Below, piece after piece: positions 1 to 6,280 of a stretch of DNA of 6,602 nt. Position 1 is the stretch's first letter, and each line of letters starts with the position of its first letter. Origin of the DNA: Candidatus Thiodiazotropha taylori (GTDB lineage: Bacteria; Pseudomonadota; Gammaproteobacteria; Chromatiales; Chromatiaceae); contig JAHRHW010000251.1 in NCBI GenBank assembly GCA_019100305.1, positions 1 to 6,602 on the forward strand. The letters are read 5' to 3'. The notes under the pieces were generated by a model. The model did no database searches and had not been told where the DNA came from. It saw only the letters and a list, made by a program, of their open reading frames with translations. A program made the translations under genes and the position numbers.

Positions 1-1412
1 CGATGCAGTTTCTCTCCCGCCTGATGCCGCTGCAGGGCTGGGTCGTCTACGATGCCCGCAGTGGCAAGCGGTTGATGGGCGGTGGTGAGGCACTGGGTGA
101 GCCTCTGGAAGCGCTGGGCAAAGAGGAGTGGCAGAGGTCTGGTGCAGAGCTTTGGACACTGATCGAAAGACCGGAGGGTCATTGGCAGCTCGGTTTGAGT
201 TGGCCACGCAATGCGGTGCCAGAGGGTCGGGCGTTGGGGTTGGTGAGTGATTTTGCCTATCAGTTTTCGGAGAACCCCGAGACGGATCAAGGTGGGGTTT
301 TGGAGCGTGTCGAGTTGCGGCTGCGCCAGATGCGGGTGGCTACCGCCAGAATACAGCGTTTCCGCAACCTGATTCGCAATGCGGTAGGACAGATGGACGA
401 TGGGCTGATGGTGATCAACAGTCACGGTCAGGTGGTGATGTCCAACCCGCGAAGTGCCTTCTACCTGGGCCATGAAACCGATCAGGAGCTGCTGGGTGAG
501 GATGCCTATAAGCTGTTAAAGGTGTTGGAAGTGCAGGGTGGGGAGTCCTGGGAGGAGATCTTCAAAAAAGTCATGCTGGCCGATGAGCCGATACGCTTCG
601 AGGCGATACGAAGGCCCGATACCGAGTTGTTCGTACAGTTGAAGTCGTTGCAGGGTGTGGAGGCGGATACCCATGGAATGATTGTGAACCTCTCCTACAT
701 TGGGACCCTGAAACGGTCGGAACGCACCCGGGCCAAGATGCTCAACTTTCTATCCCATGATATTCGCTCTCCCATCACCTCACTGCTCTCCCTGACTCAG
801 TCACAGCAGAAACGCCAGGGCAGTGCAGAAATGCTGGCTGAAGAGATCGAACCCCTGGCACGCCGATCGCTTAAGCTGGCCGATGACTTTCTGCGTCTGG
901 CCAGGGCTGAAGCCGTTGAGGTGGCATCATTTATCGATACGGACTTTGTCAGTGTTACCTGTAACGCATTGGATGAGATCTATATCAAGGCCAAGGCGCA
1001 TCAGGTTACCTTCAAAAGTGAGTTCAGCGATGACGAGATCTGGTTGTTGGCCGATCCCAGTCTGCTTGAACGGGCGCTGTTTAACCTAATGGAAAATGCG
1101 GTCAAGTTTTCACCTCCCGAGAGTCAGGTGGTGGTCAAGGTCTATCGGGATCAGAGCTCAGTGATCTGTGACATCATCGATCAGGGAGCAGGCATACCCG
1201 AGGGTCAGCTGCGCGAGATCTTCCTGCCCTTCATACAATCCTCACTGAATGTCCCGGCCGACATCCGCGGGGTTGGTTTGGGGCTGAGTTTTGTCAAAGT
1301 TGTGGCTGACAAGCATCACGGCAAGGTGGCCGCGCGGAATAATCGGGATGGCGGCGCAACCTTTTCCTTGAGCATTCCCTGCGAGAGTGAATCTCCCGTT
1401 TTAGAGCAGTGA
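1..1412 (+). CDS. PAS-domain sensor histidine kinase, C-terminal part (5' end likely outside the window)
   Basis: This is a sensor histidine kinase that would autophosphorylate on histidine and pass the phosphate to a response regulator not present here. Counting from the ATG at position 3 (469 residues), residues about 1-90 are an unassigned segment and 95-125 a probable helical linker. Residues about 117-235 resemble a PAS fold. The dimerisation domain has H-box SHDIRSP with phospho-acceptor H252. The ATPase domain has an N-box with N365 (MENAVKFS), a G1 box D393-G395-G397 (DQGAGIP) and a G2 box G423-G425-G427 (GVGLGLS), so it looks catalytically intact. No transmembrane segment or signal peptide is visible. 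Only two bases precede the ATG, so no ribosome binding site can be seen; kinases of this build often carry an N-terminal sensor such as CHASE2 plus membrane helices, so I infer a 5' truncation. The ligand and partner are unknown. Confidence 0.9.
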   Translation, partial: MQFLSRLMPLQGWVVYDARSGKRLMGGGEALGEPLEALGKEEWQRSGAELWTLIERPEGHWQLGLSWPRNAVPEGRALGLVSDFAYQFSENPETDQGGVLERVELRLRQMRVATARIQRFRNLIRNAVGQMDDGLMVINSHGQVVMSNPRSAFYLGHETDQELLGEDAYKLLKVLEVQGGESWEEIFKKVMLADEPIRFEAIRRPDTELFVQLKSLQGVEADTHGMIVNLSYIGTLKRSERTRAKMLNFLSHDIRSPITSLLSLTQSQQKRQGSAEMLAEEIEPLARRSLKLADDFLRLARAEAVEVASFIDTDFVSVTCNALDEIYIKAKAHQVTFKSEFSDDEIWLLADPSLLERALFNLMENAVKFSPPESQVVVKVYRDQSSVICDIIDQGAGIPEGQLREIFLPFIQSSLNVPADIRGVGLGLSFVKVVADKHHGKVAARNNRDGGATFSLSIPCESESPVLEQ

Positions 1413-1493
1413 CCGAGATGGCGACCAGTTGGTTGTTTTTGGGGTATGGGATTAATCGTTGTGGTGCAGCAGCTTATACTTGCACAAACTAAC

Positions 1494-1557
1494 CGCTAAT
1501 CACCACAGCCAGCTCTTGCGATACGAAAATTTTTGCATTAGTTCGTGGTGATTGGCG
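1494..1557. repeat. Interrupted inverted repeat upstream of ilvD
   Basis: Positions 1494-1506 can pair with 1545-1557 over 13 base pairs, including one G-U wobble at 1497/1554, around a 38-base loop. The core is ATCACCAC against GTGGTGAT. The CACCAC part (1501-1506) can instead pair upstream with GTGGTG at 1461-1466; that stem spans 1458-1466 with 1501-1509, nine pairs including one wobble. No T run follows either stem, so it is not an ordinary intrinsic terminator. It could be a pair of operator half-sites or a folded leader if transcription starts upstream; chance cannot be excluded. Confidence 0.45.
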
Positions 1558-1605
1558 TTCGTTGGCGGCGATATTGTCTTATCCCGTTACCATTCACTTT
1601 GGGGT

Positions 1606-1635
1606 TTGTTTGCTCACTCTGAAAACAGGCATAAT
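1606..1635 (+). promoter_or_regulatory. Predicted sigma-70 promoter for ilvD
   Basis: A -10 hexamer CATAAT (1630-1635, five of six consensus bases) lies 18 bases downstream of TTGTTT (1606-1611, three of six). Transcription would start near 1642, giving a leader of about 27 bases before the ilvD ATG. The -35 is weak, so an activator or a different upstream promoter is possible. Confidence 0.45.
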
Positions 1636-1658
1636 AGTCGTTTGAAATGCTAACTGTC

Positions 1659-1662
1659 GGAG
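1659..1662 (+). promoter_or_regulatory. Ribosome binding site of ilvD
   Basis: GGAG lies six bases upstream of the ATG at 1669, a good spacing. It supports this start, which also matches the expected family N-terminus (MPQYRSHTTTHGRNMAGARA). Confidence 0.75.
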
Positions 1663-1668
1663 CCTGAG

Positions 1669-3516
1669 ATGCCACAATATCGTTCACATACCACCACCCA
1701 TGGACGCAACATGGCGGGTGCCCGAGCCCTCTGGCGGGCTACCGGTATGAAGGATGACGATTTTGACAAGCCGATCATCGCGGTAGCCAACTCATTTACC
1801 CAGTTTGTGCCTGGCCATGTTCATCTGAAAGACCTCGGGCAGTTGGTGGCCCGGGAAATCGAACAGGCTGGGGGCGTTGCCAAGGAGTTCAATACCATTG
1901 CGGTGGATGACGGAATCGCCATGGGACATGGGGGCATGCTCTACTCTCTACCCTCCCGGGATATCATTGCGGATTCTGTGGAATATATGGTCAATGCCCA
2001 CTGTGCCGATGCGCTGGTCTGTATCTCCAACTGCGATAAGATCACGCCCGGTATGCTGATGGCGGCGTTGCGCCTGAACATCCCCACGGTGTTCGTCTCC
2101 GGTGGCCCCATGGAAGCGGGTAAGGTCAAGCTGCAGGGCAAGGAGCTCCATCTGGATCTGGTGGATGCCATGGTCTCTGCAGCAGACCCCAATGAGAGCG
2201 ACGAAAACGTGGCCCAGATCGAGCGATCCGCCTGCCCAACCTGTGGCTCCTGTTCCGGTATGTTCACCGCCAACTCCATGAACTGCCTTACAGAAGCGCT
2301 GGGGTTGTCACTGCCCGGCAATGGCTCTCTGCTGGCCACCCATGCGGATCGGGAGCAGCTGTTTCTCGAGGCGGGAAGGCTGGTAGTCGATCTGGCCAAG
2401 CGCTGGTATGAGCAGGATGATGCTTCGGTTCTGCCCAGGCAGATTGCCAGTTTCCAGGCTTTCGAAAATGCCATGAGCCTGGATATCGCAATGGGTGGAT
2501 CCACCAATACGGTGCTGCATCTGCTGGCGGCAGCCCATGAGGGTGAAGTCGATTTCACCATGCAGGATATCGATCGCCTGAGCCGTTCAGTGCCGAATCT
2601 CTGTAAGGTGGCGCCGGCTACTCAACAATACCATATGGAGGATGTGCATCGGGCTGGTGGGGTAATCGGTATCCTCGGTGAGCTCGACCGGGCCGGGCTG
2701 ATTAAACGAGACGTACCCACCGTTTATGCAAAAAGCCTGGCCGAAGCGCTGGACAGTTGGGATGTGATCCGAACCGAAGAAGAGATGGTTCAGACGCGCT
2801 ATCTGGCCGCGCCAGGCGGTGTTCCGACCCAGGTGGCCTTTAGTCAGGAAGCCCGTTGGCCCGGCCTCGATCTGGATCGAAGCGCAGGCTGCATTCGTGA
2901 TTTGGAACACGCCTATTCAAAGGATGGTGGCTTGGCTGTGCTGTTCGGTAACCTGGCTGAGCATGGCTGTATCGTCAAGACGGCCGGCGTGGATGAGTCG
3001 ATTCTCAAGTTTTCCGGTCAGGCACGGCTGTTTGAGAGTCAGGAGGCCGCAGTCGAGGCAATTCTGACGGACAGGATCAATCCCGGTGATGTGGTGATCA
3101 TCCGCTATGAGGGCCCGAAAGGCGGGCCTGGCATGCAGGAGATGCTCTATCCAACCAGCTACCTGAAGTCGAAAGGCTTGGGTAAACAGTGTGCCTTGAT
3201 CACCGATGGACGGTTTTCCGGCGGTACCTCGGGGCTTTCAATCGGTCACTGCTCACCGGAGGCCGCTGAAGGTGGCAATATCGGCTTGGTGGAAGAGGGG
3301 GATCTGATCGAAATCGATATTCCCGCAAGAACCATTCAGGTTGCACTCGACGATCAGCAGCTGGCGCAGAGACGGCAAGAGATGAGTGCGCGCGGTGGGC
3401 AGGCCTGGAAACCAGTCTCACGTCAGCGGCAGGTGTCCACCGCTTTAAAGGCCTATGCGGCATTGACGACATCGGCTTCCCGTGGAGCGGTCAGGGATCT
3501 CTCTCAACTTGACTGA
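1669..3516 (+). CDS. ilvD: Dihydroxy-acid dehydratase
   Basis: IlvD is a cytoplasmic iron-sulfur and Mg2+ enzyme that dehydrates 2,3-dihydroxy-isovalerate and 2,3-dihydroxy-3-methylvalerate to the 2-keto acid precursors of valine, leucine and isoleucine. At 615 residues it is full length and close to the E. coli enzyme, and key positions fall at what I recall as the same numbers: D81 (VDDGIAMGHGG), C122-D123-K124 (SNCDKITPG, cluster and metal ligands, the lysine being carboxylated in the family), C195 in CPTCGSCSG, E491 (GGPGMQEML) and S517 (TDGRFSGGTSG), the proposed catalytic base. I see no frameshift or missing residue. Related sugar-acid dehydratases (Edd, arabinonate type) share the fold, but the length and motif wording favour IlvD. 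It has its own promoter and stands apart from other ilv genes, unlike the enterobacterial ilvGMEDA operon. No leader peptide rich in branched-chain codons is visible upstream, so attenuation of that type is unlikely. Confidence 0.98.
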   Translation: MPQYRSHTTTHGRNMAGARALWRATGMKDDDFDKPIIAVANSFTQFVPGHVHLKDLGQLVAREIEQAGGVAKEFNTIAVDDGIAMGHGGMLYSLPSRDIIADSVEYMVNAHCADALVCISNCDKITPGMLMAALRLNIPTVFVSGGPMEAGKVKLQGKELHLDLVDAMVSAADPNESDENVAQIERSACPTCGSCSGMFTANSMNCLTEALGLSLPGNGSLLATHADREQLFLEAGRLVVDLAKRWYEQDDASVLPRQIASFQAFENAMSLDIAMGGSTNTVLHLLAAAHEGEVDFTMQDIDRLSRSVPNLCKVAPATQQYHMEDVHRAGGVIGILGELDRAGLIKRDVPTVYAKSLAEALDSWDVIRTEEEMVQTRYLAAPGGVPTQVAFSQEARWPGLDLDRSAGCIRDLEHAYSKDGGLAVLFGNLAEHGCIVKTAGVDESILKFSGQARLFESQEAAVEAILTDRINPGDVVIIRYEGPKGGPGMQEMLYPTSYLKSKGLGKQCALITDGRFSGGTSGLSIGHCSPEAAEGGNIGLVEEGDLIEIDIPARTIQVALDDQQLAQRRQEMSARGGQAWKPVSRQRQVSTALKAYAALTTSASRGAVRDLSQLD

Positions 3517-3729
3517 TTGGGTTCCACAGTGACTGGCTGCACGATTTTCAGGCTTACGAGCGAATGGTACCTCCATAAGCGTTATTTGGTGGGGCATGGC
3601 CCCACCCTGCGGTTGAATTCATGGTGTAGGGTGGGGCCATGCCCCACCAAAACCCTCTGATAAAACGAGACACAATGAGTTTTAGTACTGAAGTAAGTGC
3701 TATTCGGCTTAGGAGTTGGTTTTTGAGCC
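3517..3729. other. Intergenic region after ilvD, containing a palindromic element
   Basis: This 213-base gap carries no convincing gene. Its centre is the nested inverted repeat at 3585-3651. The segment 3517-3584 shows no T-tailed hairpin, so no classical terminator for ilvD is seen. The segment 3652-3729 must hold the start signals of the downstream lipoprotein gene, but I find no clear promoter there. AGGAG at 3711-3715 is the only ribosome-binding-like sequence and sits 14 bases from the next ATG. Confidence 0.6.
3585..3651. repeat. Perfect 24-bp inverted repeat with nested hairpins (REP/BIME-like element)
   Basis: Arm 3585-3608 is the exact reverse complement of arm 3628-3651, separated by 19 bases (3609-3627). 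Each arm is also a hairpin on its own: GGTGGGGC and GCCCCACC flank ATG at 3588-3606, and the same 8-bp stem flanks CAT at 3630-3648. The sequence can therefore fold as one long stem or as two small tandem hairpins, the build of paired REP units (BIME). There is no T run on either side in either direction, so a plain terminator is unlikely, although it could protect the ilvD mRNA 3' end. From memory, GTAGGGTGGG-type palindromes are dispersed in many proteobacterial genomes; copy number in this genome cannot be seen. No transposase or flanking direct repeat is evident. Confidence 0.85.
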
Positions 3730-4194
3730 ATGCTGTTGACGTTTTATAAGCCTAACCTGGCTGGAAGCTGGTCTGCCGGCGCAGGTTTCTATATTGGATT
3801 GAGCCTGATGATGACAGGCTGTAGTGGTGGTGATCCAACCGCAACAGATCCTGAGTTGATCTTCGAAGATGGATTTGAGACCCCATACGAGCGGGTAACC
3901 CTGCTTGATGAGGGAGGCACCATGGTGCGTGGTTTCAGCGCCTGGCTCAAATTTTCTTCTGAGCTGACAGACCTGAGGCTGCGCAGAAGCAGTGACTATG
4001 AGTTTGTTGACTGTGAGAGACCGGCGGAATGGTTTCATCAAGTCAGTGGTGATGAGGCATTAATGGCCAACCGGGGAGGGCTGAGTTGCCAAAGGTTCAC
4101 CGAGAAGCGTTTCGATTTTGACAATGGGCGATGGTTGGTTAGTGACAACAGTCGCGGCATCATCTATTACCGGGTGTGGAAACTGAATCACTGA
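3730..4194 (+). CDS. Small predicted lipoprotein of unknown function
   Basis: I do not recognise this 154-residue protein. Its N-terminus looks like a lipoprotein signal: K7 near the start, then a hydrophobic stretch ending in a lipobox-like L-M-M-T-G-C with C31 as the probable lipidated cysteine. Serine follows at +2, which by the E. coli rule would favour the outer membrane. The mature part starts with a flexible GGDPTATDPE stretch, then an acidic-aromatic IFEDGFE motif (44-50), then a compact polar domain with two further cysteines, C95 and C120, that could form a disulfide. There are no membrane segments after the signal. The start is uncertain: ATG 3730 is the first possible start in the frame (TGA at 3724-3726), yet the nearest Shine-Dalgarno-like AGGAG is 14 bases away. 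It stands alone, 85 bases before the regulator gene. Confidence 0.7.
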   Translation: MLLTFYKPNLAGSWSAGAGFYIGLSLMMTGCSGGDPTATDPELIFEDGFETPYERVTLLDEGGTMVRGFSAWLKFSSELTDLRLRRSSDYEFVDCERPAEWFHQVSGDEALMANRGGLSCQRFTEKRFDFDNGRWLVSDNSRGIIYYRVWKLNH

Positions 4195-4216
4195 GTCTGA
4201 CACCTGACGTTACATT

Positions 4217-4244
4217 TTGACGGTCGGGATTGTAGAGGTACAGA
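4217..4244 (+). promoter_or_regulatory. Possible promoter of the Crp/Fnr-family gene
   Basis: TTGACG (4217-4222, five of six -35 consensus bases) is followed after 16 bases by TACAGA (4239-4244, three of six -10 bases). A start near 4251 would give a leader of about 29 bases before the GTG at 4280. The direct repeat AGAGGT at 4234-4239 and 4242-4247 covers the -10 area. The -10 is poor, so confidence is low. Confidence 0.35.
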
Positions 4245-4267
4245 GGTTCAATCCTGTCGTTCAAACT

Positions 4268-4272
4268 GGAGG
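4268..4272 (+). promoter_or_regulatory. Ribosome binding site that fixes the GTG start of the regulator
   Basis: GGAGG lies seven bases before GTG 4280. The upstream in-frame TTG at 4217 has no comparable site (CCTGACGTTACATT precedes it), so the GTG is the preferred start. Confidence 0.75.
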
Positions 4273-4279
4273 CTGGTTA

Positions 4280-4987
4280 GTGGAATACGATCTCAGGCAA
4301 TGCTATCTGTTTGCGCATTTGGATGATCAACAATTCGCCGTAGTAGAGCAGATGGCGCATGCTGCAAAGCTCAAGGACGGGCAGCTCTTTTTTCAGGCTG
4401 GAGATCCGGCAACACACTTCTTTCTGGTGGTCAGTGGCCAGATTAAGTTGACACGGTTGTCGCTGCAGGGTCAGGAGAAAGTAATCGAGATCATCACCCC
4501 GGGGCAGACTTTTGCTGAGGCGCTGATGTTCGGTAAACAGCCCGACTACCCCGTAAATGCGCAGGCGATGGGTGAGACTGAACTGTTGGTTTTTGAAAGT
4601 GAACCTTTCAAGGAGATCCTGCGTGGGTCGGTGGAGACCTGTTTTCATCTACTGGCCGACTTGAGTCAACGCTTGCGGATGCTGATCAGCGAAATCGATA
4701 ACCTGACCCTGCAGAGCGCCAGTTGCCGGGTGGCCAGTTTTTTGTGGAATCGCTGGTGTCTGGTGAAAAACCAGGGAGATTCATTCGAGCTTCAGGCACC
4801 GAAAGGGGTGATCGCATCCCGGCTTTCGGTGACGCCGGAGACCTTTTCCCGCATTCTGCACAACTTTTCCGATCAGGGGGTGATCCGGGTGGAGGGGAGT
4901 CGTGTGGATGTCCTTGATGATGAGAGGCTGCAGGCCTATGCCGCCAGCGATGGTAAGTTGGCCCAGATTCAACCCGATAAGGGGTAG
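4280..4987 (+). CDS. Crp/Fnr-family transcriptional regulator, Dnr-like
   Basis: This is a 235-residue cytoplasmic DNA-binding regulator. Residues about 10-125 form the cyclic-nucleotide-binding-type beta-roll (GQLFFQAGDPATHFFLVVSG, then GQEKVIEIITPG and FAEALMF). Then come a long dimerisation helix (about 115-150) and a C-terminal winged helix-turn-helix with recognition helix SVTPETFSRIL. E187, S190 and R191 form the E-x-x-S-R pattern of FNR, which predicts TTGAT-N4-ATCAA-type sites. The cAMP-contacting Arg-Ser of CRP is absent (YPVNAQA instead), and its four cysteines (C8, C121, C149, C160) are not an FNR-type cluster. The wording closely recalls Pseudomonas Dnr, a haem-based nitric oxide sensor controlling denitrification; that similarity is from memory, and the signal sensed here is inference. 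The start is GTG 4280, with GGAGG seven bases upstream; a longer reading from TTG 4217 adds 21 residues foreign to the family. No target genes lie in the window. Confidence 0.9.
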   Translation: MEYDLRQCYLFAHLDDQQFAVVEQMAHAAKLKDGQLFFQAGDPATHFFLVVSGQIKLTRLSLQGQEKVIEIITPGQTFAEALMFGKQPDYPVNAQAMGETELLVFESEPFKEILRGSVETCFHLLADLSQRLRMLISEIDNLTLQSASCRVASFLWNRWCLVKNQGDSFELQAPKGVIASRLSVTPETFSRILHNFSDQGVIRVEGSRVDVLDDERLQAYAASDGKLAQIQPDKG

Positions 4988-5037
4988 ACGCTCGTTCTGT
5001 CTCGGTGAAGTCAGCCTGCTTGGAGGCTCAATTCAGC

Positions 5038-5054
5038 GCTGATCGCAGCTTTTT
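5038..5054 (+). terminator. Weak terminator-like hairpin after the regulator gene
   Basis: GCTG (5038-5041) and CAGC (5046-5049) flank a four-base loop and run directly into five T residues (5050-5054). The stem has only four pairs, so efficiency would be low. A second small stem (AGCCT 5013-5017 with AGGCT 5024-5028) lies upstream without a T run. Confidence 0.3.
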
Positions 5055-5084
5055 GAGACATTCCCGGTGCTGGCCGGTTATACT
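5055..5084 (+). promoter_or_regulatory. Predicted sigma-70 promoter for purK-purE
   Basis: TATACT (5079-5084, five of six -10 bases) is preceded by GAGACA (5055-5060, four of six) at an 18-base spacing. TTGAGA at 5053-5058 is a better -35 hexamer, but its 20-base spacing is too long. A start near 5091 would leave a leader of about 32 bases before the purK ATG. Confidence 0.5.
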
Positions 5085-5097
5085 GTAACGTTTTCTC
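5082..5097. promoter_or_regulatory. Possible PurR-like operator overlapping the purK -10
   Basis: The 16 bases ACTGTAACGTTTTCTC match 11 of the 15 defined positions of the E. coli PurR box ACGCAAACGTTTTCNT, with the right half (AACGTTTTC) intact. It overlaps the -10 hexamer, where a repressor would act. The left half is poor and it is not known whether this organism has PurR, so this is a suggestion only. Confidence 0.3.
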
Positions 5098-5122
5098 ACC
5101 CAAATATGAGTTAGAGCGAATC

Positions 5123-6280
5123 ATGAAGGATAGTTTTCCCTTTCCGGTGGCCCGTATCGGTGTGATAGGGGGAGGTCAGCTGGGTCGCATGATGGTCAAG
5201 GCGGCGAAAAGACTCGGCTGTACCTGCGTCGTGCTGGATCCCTATCCAGGCTCACCGGCCGGCCAGGTGGCCGGACATCAGATTATCGGCGGCTATCACG
5301 ATCCGGCCAAATTGAGAGAGCTGGCAGAGTCCTGCGACGTGGTGACCTATGAGCTGGAAAACACCGATACCGAGACCTTGCGCCACCTGGAGCTGGAAGG
5401 GCATAAGATCAATCCCGCGCCAGGCCTGCTTTCCATTCTGCAGGACAAGCTGACCCAGAAGCAGTTTCTCAAGGATGCGGGTATCCCGACTTCTGAGTTT
5501 GTCGAGATGGCGGATGCGAATCTGGCCGATTGCGAAGCCTTTGGCTTTCCATTGGTGCAGAAGGCCCGGCGTGGAGGTTATGACGGTCGTGGTGTGGCAG
5601 TGATGATGGATGCTGCTGCCTTCAGCTCGCATCTGCCGGTACCCTCGCTGATCGAGCGGTTTGTGGAAGCGGAAAAAGAGCTGGCGGTGATGGTGGCACG
5701 CAATGCGGATGGGGATTGTGCGGCCTATCCGACGGTGGAGATGTGCTTTCGCGCTGGCGAGAATGTGCTGGATCTGCTGCTCTGTCCCGCCAAGGTGGAT
5801 CCCGCTATTGCACAGCAGGCCGAGGATCTGGCGATCCGTACCATTCAGGCCCTCGAAGGGGTTGGTGTGTTCGGGGTGGAGATGTTTCTCACCCGGGATG
5901 GTGAGTTGCTGGTCAATGAGATCGCCCCACGCACCCATAATTCCGGTCATCACACCATTGAGGCTTGTGTGACCGATCAGTTTGAACAACATCTGCGTGC
6001 CGTCCTCGACCTGCCTCTGGGTTCCACAGAGTTGCTGGCGCCGGCGGCCATGATCAATCTGCTGGGCGCACCCGATGCAGCCGGCAGACCGGTCATCAAA
6101 GGCATGTCCGAGGCGTTGGCTATCCCAGGCGTATGTCTGCATCTGTATGGCAAAGCGGAAGTGAAACCGTTTCGCAAAATGGGCCATGTGACGGTGATCG
6201 ACCAGGACCTGGACAGTGCCCGCCGGAAAGCCGAGCAGGTACGGGATTTAATCGAAATTAGTGGAGAACAGCATCCATGA
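5123..6280 (+). CDS. purK: 5-(carboxyamino)imidazole ribonucleotide synthase
   Basis: PurK uses ATP and bicarbonate to convert 5-aminoimidazole ribonucleotide (AIR) to N5-CAIR in cytoplasmic purine synthesis. The 385-residue protein is full length and has the three-part ATP-grasp build. The N-terminal nucleotide-type motif is GGGQLGRM (16-23). The central ATP-binding part includes the flexible glycine-rich loop KARRGGYDGRG (147-157). The metal and substrate end has E253 (GVEMF) and E266 in NEIAPRTHNSGHH (265-277). The C-terminal domain carries HLYGK and RKMGHVT. PurT and PurD are other ATP-grasp enzymes of the pathway, but the EIAPRTHNSGH wording is typical of PurK. The ribosome binding site is weak (AGAG, six bases before ATG 5123). 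Its stop overlaps the start of purE (ATGA), so the two are translationally coupled; this order is the reverse of E. coli purE-purK. Confidence 0.97.
   Translation: MKDSFPFPVARIGVIGGGQLGRMMVKAAKRLGCTCVVLDPYPGSPAGQVAGHQIIGGYHDPAKLRELAESCDVVTYELENTDTETLRHLELEGHKINPAPGLLSILQDKLTQKQFLKDAGIPTSEFVEMADANLADCEAFGFPLVQKARRGGYDGRGVAVMMDAAAFSSHLPVPSLIERFVEAEKELAVMVARNADGDCAAYPTVEMCFRAGENVLDLLLCPAKVDPAIAQQAEDLAIRTIQALEGVGVFGVEMFLTRDGELLVNEIAPRTHNSGHHTIEACVTDQFEQHLRAVLDLPLGSTELLAPAAMINLLGAPDAAGRPVIKGMSEALAIPGVCLHLYGKAEVKPFRKMGHVTVIDQDLDSARRKAEQVRDLIEISGEQHP

Larger units (their letters stand above)
1413..1668. other. Intergenic region between the kinase gene and ilvD
   Basis: This 256-base gap holds no convincing gene. 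It contains an interrupted inverted repeat (1494-1557), a TATACT hexamer at 1475-1480 that could be a weak -10 element with a poor TTAATC at 1452-1457 seventeen bases upstream, and a better promoter close to ilvD at 1606-1635. No clear intrinsic terminator follows the kinase: the short ACCA/TGGT match at 1424-1433, before a T run at 1436-1440, leaves no room for a loop. Confidence 0.6.

Noticed and set aside
1424..1440. ACCA/TGGT match before a T run, considered as terminator of the kinase gene
   Set aside because: The two halves are separated by only two bases, so at most three pairs could form; too weak for a terminator.
1418..1492. A 24-codon ORF (ATG 1418 to TAA 1490) between the kinase and ilvD, considered as a leader peptide
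   Set aside because: It has no ribosome binding site, only one Ile and two Leu codons and no Val, and no terminator structure follows, so an ilv-type attenuator is not supported.
1941..2561. Long minus-strand ORF (206 codons) inside ilvD
   Set aside because: It lies wholly within a strongly conserved coding gene, has low-complexity composition typical of an antisense shadow and shows no recognisable domain.
3585..3651. Palindrome as an intrinsic bidirectional terminator or a CRISPR-like repeat
   Set aside because: No T run follows the stem on either strand, and there are only two inverted units without regularly spaced direct repeats.
4312..4335. ATCAA half-site at 4328-4332 within the regulator gene, considered as an FNR/Dnr box
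   Set aside because: Only one half-site matches; the partner half is ATTTG rather than TTGAT, and it lies inside coding sequence.
5252..6187. Minus-strand ORF of 311 codons inside purK
   Set aside because: It is antisense to a full-length purK with intact motifs and is rich in His, Gln and Arg without any domain, so it is a shadow frame.
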